A stretch of DNA of 64,000 nt from Mucilaginibacter celer (lineage in GTDB: Bacteria; Bacteroidota; Bacteroidia; Sphingobacteriales; Sphingobacteriaceae), in contig NZ_CP032869.1 of NCBI RefSeq assembly GCF_003576455.2, positions 620,001 to 684,000 of the forward strand, in the 5' to 3' direction. Both the position numbers and the translations under genes were made by a program. The notes below the pieces were generated by a model. The model was not told the DNA's origin. It was given only the letters and a program-made list of their open reading frames with translations, and made no database searches. Of the stretch, positions 58,331 through 64,000 are shown in pieces. How positions within the stretch are numbered: the stretch's first letter is position 1; every line of letters starts with the position of its first letter.

Positions 58331-59737
58331 TTAAATATTGATCGCGCCCTGGCCGGAGGCGATCAGGTAAGCATCCTTAAGGGCTTCCGAATAAGTAGGA
58401 TGGGCGTAGCTGATGCGGTACATATCTTCTGCGGTCACTTCGTATTCCATGCCGACCACGGACTGCGCGATCACGTCCGCAGCTCTCGGGCCGAAAATAT
58501 GCACGCCCAGCACTTCGCCGTAGCGCGGTGATACGAGTACCTTCACGAACCCGTCCGTATCGTTGGCTGCCCTGGCACGGCCGCTCGCGGAGTAAGGAAA
58601 ACTGCCCGAACTATAAGGAACGCCACTGGCTTTCAGCTCTTCTTCTGTTGCGCCGACCGATGCGACCTCAGGCCAGGTATACACTACCGAAGGGATCAGG
58701 TTATAGTTGATATGAGGTTTTTGACCATTGATCACTTCCGCCACGAATACAGCTTCGTCTTCCGCTTTATGGGCCAGCATGGGACCTGCGATCACGTCGC
58801 CGATGGCATATATATTGTCGACATTGGTCCGCAGCTGGCTATCTACTTTTACCTTTCCGTTCTTCTCCGTTTCCACCCCGACAGCTTTGAGGTTCAGGCC
58901 ATCGGTATAGGCGCGCCTGCCAACGGCCACCAGGCAGTAATCCGCGGTGATCTCCTGTTCTTTGCCGGAATGATCATCGAATTTGACGACGGCCTGTTCT
59001 CCCATGTTGTCTGCTGATTTAACCTTGCTGCCGAGCAGTGTTTTGATACCGAGCTTGCCCAGCGTTTTGAAAAGGGCTTTACCCAGTTCCCGGTCCATCG
59101 TCGGGATCAGGGTATCGGTATATTCGATAATGGTGACTTCGGTACCGATCCGTGCAAAGACCGAGGCCATTTCCACGCCGATAACGCCGCCGCCGATGAT
59201 GACCATCGATTTGGGCTGACCGGGCAGGGAGAGCGCTTCCGTAGAAGAAATGATGCGTTTCTTATCAATGGTCACCCCGGGAATTGATGAGGGTTTTGAG
59301 CCCGTTGCGATCATAAAATATTTACCGGTGAGTATGATCTCAGTTCCTCCGTTGCTCACCCGGAGGCGGGTGTTATCGATAAAGCTGCCGAGCCCGGTGT
59401 GCACATCGATCTTGTTTTTTTTCATCAGGTAATTTAAGCCGGAGGTGTTTGATTTCACCACGCCGTCCTTACGTGCGATAAACTGACCGAAGTTCAGGCG
59501 TAAACCGTTGTCCAGCTCGATGCCATGAAGACCGAATTCTTCTTTGGCCTTGTGAAAGTGTTCCGTACTGTCCAGCAGCGCCTTCGCGGGGATACAGCCC
59601 ACATTGGTACAGGTTCCGCCTAAGGTGCTGTATTTTTCAATGATAGCCACCTTGTAGCCAAGCTGAGCCGCGCGTATCGCCCCGGTGTAACCGCCCGGGC
59701 CTGATCCGATCACGATAATATCATATTGATTTTCCAT
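58331..59737 (-). CDS. lpdA: Dihydrolipoyl dehydrogenase
   Basis: 468 residues. FAD motif DIIVIGSGPGGYTGAIRAAQ (6-25), redox-active GGTCTNVGCIPAKAL (41-55), NAD motif MVIIGGGVIGVEMA and NIYAIGDV, and the C-terminal HPTYSEALKDA with the catalytic His. This is the E3 subunit of 2-oxo acid dehydrogenase complexes. Normal length, monocistronic, with terminator at 58279-58316. Confidence 0.97.
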   Translation of the reverse strand: MENQYDIIVIGSGPGGYTGAIRAAQLGYKVAIIEKYSTLGGTCTNVGCIPAKALLDSTEHFHKAKEEFGLHGIELDNGLRLNFGQFIARKDGVVKSNTSGLNYLMKKNKIDVHTGLGSFIDNTRLRVSNGGTEIILTGKYFMIATGSKPSSIPGVTIDKKRIISSTEALSLPGQPKSMVIIGGGVIGVEMASVFARIGTEVTIIEYTDTLIPTMDRELGKALFKTLGKLGIKTLLGSKVKSADNMGEQAVVKFDDHSGKEQEITADYCLVAVGRRAYTDGLNLKAVGVETEKNGKVKVDSQLRTNVDNIYAIGDVIAGPMLAHKAEDEAVFVAEVINGQKPHINYNLIPSVVYTWPEVASVGATEEELKASGVPYSSGSFPYSASGRARAANDTDGFVKVLVSPRYGEVLGVHIFGPRAADVIAQSVVGMEYEVTAEDMYRISYAHPTYSEALKDAYLIASGQGAINI

Positions 59738-59875
59738 AGCTTTTTTTATTGTTTATTCAAAAAATATACCGAACGGTATCCTGTGACAAAATTCCATGTT
59801 TGAAGATTGGGGGGATGAAATTGCTGTGTGGCTTAATGAGGTTTATGCATCGCACTTTCCGTCGCACAAGCCGTT

Positions 59876-60313
59876 TTAACCGGCTGCTTTTTCATCCGTG
59901 TTTTCGCTGGTTTGTTCAGGACCGCTAAGGTCAGGGTTGTATCTGATCCCCGGTGTCATCCAGTAAAGCAGCACCACCCTCGAGTAACGGAAGTTAAAAG
60001 GCGACAGCAGGATGGCTGCGGTTAAAATGACCGCCGTGTAAAGCCAGGGGTTTTCACTTCCTGTCAGGACGGAGATGGCTACGGCAAGCGTAACCATTTC
60101 AGCCACATTGAAGGCATAGCTCAGCAGCATGGAGACATAGAAATAGCCGGGTTCGACTTCGAAGGTCAGGTCGCAATGCGGACACGTCTTATTCATATGC
60201 TGTCCGTGAAAACCGTACATTTCATTGGCAAACATGCTGCCGCGGCGGCACCTGGGGCACCGGGCCTGAATGAACGCCGGCCACACCGGTAATTTTAACA
60301 ATTTTTCATTCAT
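59876..60313 (-). CDS. DUF983 membrane protein
   Basis: 145 residues starting at MNEKLLKLPVWPAF (60313); upstream ATGs at 60346 and 60502 add basic leader sequence absent from the family, and the latter overlaps the HxlR gene. CPRCRRGSMF and CPHCDLTFEVEPGYFY are the two CxxC pairs and the EPGYFY motif of DUF983, followed by two TM helices (AFNVAEMVTLAVAISVL and LYTAVILTAAILLSPF). The role is unknown but often linked to membrane respiration genes. Confidence 0.85.
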   Translation of the reverse strand: MNEKLLKLPVWPAFIQARCPRCRRGSMFANEMYGFHGQHMNKTCPHCDLTFEVEPGYFYVSMLLSYAFNVAEMVTLAVAISVLTGSENPWLYTAVILTAAILLSPFNFRYSRVVLLYWMTPGIRYNPDLSGPEQTSENTDEKAAG

Positions 60314-60491
60314 AGTTTTAAGCATCGGGTGATGAATGTTAGCCATGCGGGCGTCATCACTTTGCTCCGCATCCTTCCAAATCAGTGCCGTAATATATCG
60401 TATTGTCCTACAGGTAATTATAGCTATGTTCCGGGAGGTTTGCCGCGATATTTCGTTAATATACGGCCGTGCAACGAGAATCGCCCGACAT

Positions 60492-60905
60492 TCAGCCCGC
60501 AAGATGGCCGGCGATCAGTTGCCTGCGCAGCTGCTCATAGGCATCGTTATCGAGCGCAATTTCGACTGCCGGCTGGTACCGCCTGGTATCCACGGGTTCG
60601 TATCTTAAGCTCCATGCGATGGATTCAACAATGAACGGCAGCAGATCGACGCTTTTTTGAGTCAGACTGTACCTGGTTTTCTGTTTTGACGCGGGATCAG
60701 CCTGCTTCATGATGAGACCGTCTTTTTCCAGCGTCGCCAGCCTGCTGGCCAGTGTACTGGAAACTATTTTTTCTTCTGAAACGAGCAGCTCGCGGAAATA
60801 CCGTTTACCCTCAAATATCATGTCTCTCAATATCAGCAGGCTCCACTTATCTCCAAGGGCCTCGACAGCGAGGTTAACCGGAGAAAATGACCTGTAATTT
60901 TCCAT
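60492..60905 (-). CDS. HxlR-family transcriptional regulator (second)
   Basis: 137 residues from MENYRSFSPVNLAVEALGDK (60905). It is closely similar in build to the regulator at 57836 but carries Ser where that one has Cys9, so a thiol switch there is lost. Winged helix: VSSTLASRLATLEKDGLIMK, then ASKQKTRYSLTQKSVDLLPF. It is divergent from the NmrA-type reductase gene, its probable target. The longer frame to 60971 adds an unrelated leader and is rejected. Confidence 0.88.
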   Translation of the reverse strand: MENYRSFSPVNLAVEALGDKWSLLILRDMIFEGKRYFRELLVSEEKIVSSTLASRLATLEKDGLIMKQADPASKQKTRYSLTQKSVDLLPFIVESIAWSLRYEPVDTRRYQPAVEIALDNDAYEQLRRQLIAGHLAG

Positions 60906-61277
60906 TTTTTTATTCCTTATTTCAATGATCAATAAAACTGATTTTTTATTTGAACTGCTTTTAATTTGCAATCAGTAAAGGTACTTTGTTTTGTCCTTAA
61001 TGGGGTTAAAAATTGTTGTTTTTATTGATATTTTACAATCAGGAGATAGAGTCAACGTGTTCTTTTTGAGCTTTTTATCTGTTTTGTTGTTTTAGATTCA
61101 AAATGATCCGGCCTTCTGCTGTATTTTTCGTTGTGCCGGGCGTGGAAATCCGAAATAAAGTATCGGGGATGTTGGTGCCTTTTTGTAACTGATTATCAGG
61201 TAGTGCTTTGTGTTGTGGCCTGAAGCTTGGGTAATACGGGGTGGTTTCAGGAATCAATCGTTCAATTTTAAACCAGT
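60906..61277. other. Divergent intergenic region between HxlR and NmrA-type genes
   Basis: AT-rich near the HxlR side, with TACCTTTA on the minus strand near 60978 as a possible -7 element (one mismatch). No convincing gene lies here; a 60-codon leftward frame (61075-61257) has no family resemblance and low coding character. The regulator's operator is expected in this stretch but I could not fix it. Confidence 0.4.
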
Positions 61278-62159
61278 ATGATGAAAAACAATATTTTGGT
61301 CACCGGTGCCGCAGGCGACACGGGGACCCATGTGGTCAGCCAGTTATTAAAAGCGGGCGCTAACGTCCGGGCAATGGTCAGGCAGGAGGACCAGCGTTCC
61401 GATGCCTTGAAAAATTCCGGCGCGGAGATTGTCGTTGGCGACCTCAATGACTTTAATTCGGTGAGCGCTGCATTAAAAGGCATGAACACCGCTTATTTTG
61501 TGTATCCTCTTGCCCCGGGGCTTTTGGAAGCGACCGCTTATTTTGCCCAGGCGGCCAGGGAAGAACAGCTGAAGCTGGTCGTCAACGTTTCGCAACGGAC
61601 TTCGCTTCGGGACGCGCCAAGCCATTCGGCGCAAAACCACTGGGTCGCGGAAAGAATGCTGGACAGGTCCGGTGTCCCGGTGACCCATTTGCAACCGACC
61701 CTTTTTATGGAATGGCTGGTCTATTTTGCGGAGGATATCAGGGACAACAGCCGTATCGTAACGCCTTTCGGTAAAGCGAAATACGCCTCCATCAGCAGTG
61801 AGGATATCGCAAGGGTGGCTGCTGCAATTTTACTGGACCCGGCATCGCATGCGGGTAAGATTTATCCTTTGTTCGGGCCGCAGGAGCTGACCCAGTATGA
61901 GGTGGCCAAAATCCTGTCAGACCAGGTCGGCAGAACGATCTCTTATATTGAAGTGGAACCTGAAGCTTTCGGGCAGATCGTCAGCGAAAGCGACTCGCCG
62001 TTTAACAGGCCTTTCAATATCCAGCATTTTATCGGTATCGCCTATATGTTCAGGTCCGGCCGGCTTGAGGGAATGAACAATAACGTGGAAGAGATCACCG
62101 GTACCAAACCCAGGTCTTTTGCTGAATTTATCTCGGAGCGACCCGGGTTATTCGGGTAA
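61278..62159 (+). CDS. NmrA-type NAD(P)-binding reductase
   Basis: 293 residues. NILVTGAAGDTGTHVVSQLL (5-24) is the NmrA/QOR2-type cofactor loop; VGDLNDFNSVSAALKG and AYFVYPLAPGLLE follow as usual, and NHWVAERMLDRSGVPVTHLQ is the conserved middle. Probable quinone or aldehyde reductase, or a redox sensor of this family, divergent from an HxlR regulator, which is a common pairing. It starts with two ATGs (61278 and 61281). Confidence 0.88.
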   Translation: MMKNNILVTGAAGDTGTHVVSQLLKAGANVRAMVRQEDQRSDALKNSGAEIVVGDLNDFNSVSAALKGMNTAYFVYPLAPGLLEATAYFAQAAREEQLKLVVNVSQRTSLRDAPSHSAQNHWVAERMLDRSGVPVTHLQPTLFMEWLVYFAEDIRDNSRIVTPFGKAKYASISSEDIARVAAAILLDPASHAGKIYPLFGPQELTQYEVAKILSDQVGRTISYIEVEPEAFGQIVSESDSPFNRPFNIQHFIGIAYMFRSGRLEGMNNNVEEITGTKPRSFAEFISERPGLFG

Positions 62160-62178
62160 CAGGCCCCGGGAATGGCTT

Positions 62179-62209
62179 AACGCCGGGCAGTTCCGCACTG
62201 CCCGGCGTT
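62179..62209. terminator. Terminator between convergent genes
   Basis: Thirteen-base arms AACGCCGGGCAGT / ACTGCCCGGCGTT (62179-62191/62197-62209) with loop TCCGC, followed by TTGCTTTTTCTTT on the + strand. It separates the NmrA-type gene from the converging methyltransferase gene. Confidence 0.9.
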
Positions 62210-62219
62210 TGCTTTTTCT

Positions 62220-63026
62220 TTATTTTGTTCCTTCGAACACCAGCGTAAGTAAGGGAGAGCGCAGGGGCGCGTCGCCGAGTTCCCTGACAAGTTCTTCGGC
62301 CAGCGCTGCTTCGATCTGCGGAAGCAGCGCGGGGTCGCGTTGTTTGATGATCATGAAAACGGGTAATCCATGTATAAATCCTTTCGCCGCAAGCGCCGCG
62401 CTGCCGGTCTCGCCGGTTACCCGGACGCTGTCAACCTGGTTGTTCGTAAACCCGGTGTTTTTCATCAGGTCCAATACCTCAGCGTCATGCTGCATGGAGA
62501 ACGGACCGGGGTTTTGCCTGATCGGGTCGATACCCAGGAATGATCTGATGGTTTCGGCACCTATCTTCCAGATACCGTTCTGATCCAGGTCACCCCAGAC
62601 GCTGTAAACCAGTTTGCCTCCCTTTTTCAGCACCCGGTATATTTCCTGCAAAGCCTTCTCCTGGCCGGGGACCAGCATGATCCCAAACTGGCAGACGACC
62701 AGGTCGAATGACTCATCTGGAAAGGGAATATTCAGCATGTCGGCCGTTTGCAAGCTGAGGTTGGGGCCGCTTACTTTGGATCTGGCAATTTCCAGCATAT
62801 CCGGGTTGAGATCGCTCGCGGTGATCTGAGCAGAGGCCGGCAATTGTTCCAGTAAATGCCGCGTCAGCCTGCCGGTTCCGCTGGCTAATTCCAGTACCTG
62901 CTGAACTTTTTCGCCGCTTACCCTTCCGGCCAGGTCTTTTGCAAAATCTTCAAACAGGAACGGTCCGAGGTAGTCCTCGTAGTTTTGGGGAACCGATCCT
63001 TTGAATGTGGTGACGTCGTCTTTCAT
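62220..63026 (-). CDS. Class I SAM-dependent methyltransferase
   Basis: 268 residues. Motif I VLELASGTGRLTRHLLEQ (about 44-61), ITASDLNPDMLEIAR, ADMLNIPFPDESFDLVVCQF and a post-motif IYRVLKKGGKLVYSVWG make a UbiE/Methyltransf_11-type enzyme; the substrate is not evident. The TetR gene ends 20 bases upstream on the same strand, so the two are probably co-transcribed. Confidence 0.88.
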   Translation of the reverse strand: MKDDVTTFKGSVPQNYEDYLGPFLFEDFAKDLAGRVSGEKVQQVLELASGTGRLTRHLLEQLPASAQITASDLNPDMLEIARSKVSGPNLSLQTADMLNIPFPDESFDLVVCQFGIMLVPGQEKALQEIYRVLKKGGKLVYSVWGDLDQNGIWKIGAETIRSFLGIDPIRQNPGPFSMQHDAEVLDLMKNTGFTNNQVDSVRVTGETGSAALAAKGFIHGLPVFMIIKQRDPALLPQIEAALAEELVRELGDAPLRSPLLTLVFEGTK

Positions 63027-63046
63027 GAGCTTAATATTTAAATAAT

Positions 63047-63718
63047 TTAATTGATATGTTGATATGCCGGTGTAGCCGGATCCCGATTATCCGTCAAAAC
63101 GCCTGTGCCGGAGATCAGGCCAATGTGCTCCGTGATGATCAGCAGGTATTCTTTTTCAGTAAGTGGGTTCCTGGTAATGCGTAGTGTCACCAGGCCATGG
63201 ATAAAGGCCCAGGCGGCGTACGCGTTCCGGATGATGCTATCCTCGTCTATATACCGGTCCGCCGGCTGGTTTCCGGTAAAAGTGCTGACCAATCTCAGGA
63301 CCGGGTTGATTTCTTCAGGATAAGATTCAACAGAGTTGGTATCAAGCGCAACACCCAGCATAAGCTGGTATAATGGCTGGTTCTCTTTGGCAAAATCCCA
63401 GTAGGCCAGCCACATGGCAAGATATTGCCGCTCCGGGGGTAAAGCGGGATTCGGTACGGAACGCATGCTGAACAGCAACCTGCGAAAACCTGTTTTCGTT
63501 AATTCGGCCCGCAGCGCTTCTTTGTTCAAAAAATACTGGTAGATCAGCGGAGCCGCTGCATCGATGACCTGTGCGATCCTGCGCATACTCACCGCTTCCC
63601 AGCCTTCCCGGAGGCAGATGTTCAGGGTCGCTTCGAAGATCTTTCTCCGCATCCCGTCCTGCTTAACCTGGCTGTCCGGGCTTCTTTTCTTCGTCGATAT
63701 CGGGGCTGTTGCTTTCAT
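63047..63718 (-). CDS. TetR/AcrR-family regulator
   Basis: 223 residues. N-terminal helix-turn-helix: KIFEATLNICLREGWEAVSM then RRIAQVIDAAAPLIYQYFLN. The C-terminal ligand domain shows YLAMWLAYWDFAKENQPLYQ and AYAAWAFIHGLVTLRI, the TetR_C_33/WHG type. It lies between a small gene (9 bases upstream) and a methyltransferase gene downstream, probably one operon under autoregulation. Confidence 0.88.
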   Translation of the reverse strand: MKATAPISTKKRSPDSQVKQDGMRRKIFEATLNICLREGWEAVSMRRIAQVIDAAAPLIYQYFLNKEALRAELTKTGFRRLLFSMRSVPNPALPPERQYLAMWLAYWDFAKENQPLYQLMLGVALDTNSVESYPEEINPVLRLVSTFTGNQPADRYIDEDSIIRNAYAAWAFIHGLVTLRITRNPLTEKEYLLIITEHIGLISGTGVLTDNRDPATPAYQHIN

Positions 63719-63727
63719 AACACTTGA

Positions 63728-63943
63728 TCAAGCGCTGAAATCAAGCATCGCGGCTTCGGCAACAGGCAGTGCACAGCCTGTTTTTTCGGATCTGCCCGAC
63801 TGCTTTACAGTCTGGTATCGTTCTACCTGCGTCTGCCAGTCTTCTGCTTCAATGCTGATGTGTTTTTCCGCTCCGGCTGCATACAGCGCGATGTTTTCCT
63901 TCTCTGTACTTTCAGCAACATATTCGTTTTTTTCGCTGTTCAT
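63728..63943 (-). CDS. Hypothetical small protein upstream of the TetR gene
   Basis: 71 residues, acidic and hydrophilic (MNSEKNEYVAESTEKENIAL) with no membrane segment; part DWQTQVERYQTVKQSGRSEK looks helical. No family recognised. It is the first gene of the TetR-methyltransferase operon, with a -7 element 43 bases upstream. Confidence 0.5.
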   Translation of the reverse strand: MNSEKNEYVAESTEKENIALYAAGAEKHISIEAEDWQTQVERYQTVKQSGRSEKTGCALPVAEAAMLDFSA

Positions 63944-63985
63944 ATTTGTCCTTTTTCAGATGAAACGCTGTTTCTAATAATTAAC

Positions 63986-63993
63986 CAAAGTTA
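63986..63993 (-). promoter_or_regulatory. -7 element of the TetR operon
   Basis: TAACTTTG on the minus strand (63993-63986) matches TAnnTTTG exactly. The matching -33 TTG would fall beyond the end of the window, so the promoter cannot be completed here. Confidence 0.5.
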
Positions 63994-64000
63994 AATAAAA

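Noticed and set aside
61075..61257. 60-codon leftward reading frame in the HxlR-NmrA intergenic region
   Set aside because: No family resemblance, no promoter element or coupling to a neighbour, and it occupies the place expected for regulatory sequence.

Overview
The window comes from a Bacteroidota chromosome, most likely a Sphingobacteriaceae member such as Mucilaginibacter or Pedobacter. The evidence is the promoter type (TTG about 19 nt before TAnnTTTG), a Bacteroides-type tra gene set, S1/P1 nuclease, HxlR regulators and many small lipoproteins. I found no rRNA, tRNA, CRISPR array or insertion sequence. All functional calls are by eye from motifs and gene order.

1-5.3 kb: the 3' part of a large serine/threonine-rich, probably surface, protein, a one-TM protein, a secreted S1/P1 nuclease, a four-TM protein and a G-rich, C-poor non-coding stretch.

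5.3-14.7 kb: a locus built round a TPR lipoprotein histidine kinase and a LuxR-type response regulator. Around it lie a Cas2-like small protein, a membrane-anchored PLD-fold protein lacking the catalytic His, a secreted protein with a vWA-like pattern, a TIGR04141/DUF6119-type protein and very small Pro-rich peptides. Three promoters here share an 18-bp palindrome (TTTACGG-N4-CCGKAAA), each exactly 20 nt upstream of a -7 element. The kinase/regulator pair therefore probably controls a dispersed regulon that includes the PLD and TIGR04141 operons.

14.9-41.7 kb: a dense defence island with three parts. (a) A forward cassette of two DUF262 (GmrSD-like) proteins, an HNH protein, a RecQ-type helicase with an N-terminal DUF559-like nuclease domain, and a coiled-coil membrane protein. 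(b) A decayed strip with a small XRE regulator, a nuclease fragment, an AbiGi-like protein and an internally deleted copy of an HNH gene. (c) A divergent pair of operons round an XRE regulator. Leftward, seven tightly packed genes encode a DisA_N/DAC-like sensor, an HNH nuclease, a CoiA/DUF6035-like nuclease, a SIR2 NADase-like protein, a BECR-fold nuclease candidate, a HEPN-like protein and an unknown. Rightward run XRE, a Cas4-like PD-(D/E)XK protein, a long prokaryotic Argonaute, a small helical protein and a HExxH metalloprotease. A decayed Pif1-type helicase fragment closes this operon. Region (c) is the best candidate for an undescribed system.

41.7-54.9 kb: part of a conjugative element in one leftward operon (a TraD-position protein, TraE, TraF, TraG, a lipoprotein, three TraI-family paralogues, TraJ, TraK, TraL, TraM, two DUF3945-like proteins). 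TraN, relaxase, coupling protein and integrase are not present. An XRE regulator with its own promoter and operator sits at its upstream end.

55-64 kb: ordinary chromosomal genes: D-2-hydroxyacid dehydrogenase, GNAT acetyltransferase, SDR-fold protein, two HxlR regulators, dihydrolipoyl dehydrogenase, DUF983 protein, NmrA-type reductase, SAM methyltransferase, TetR regulator and a small protein, with clear terminators between units.
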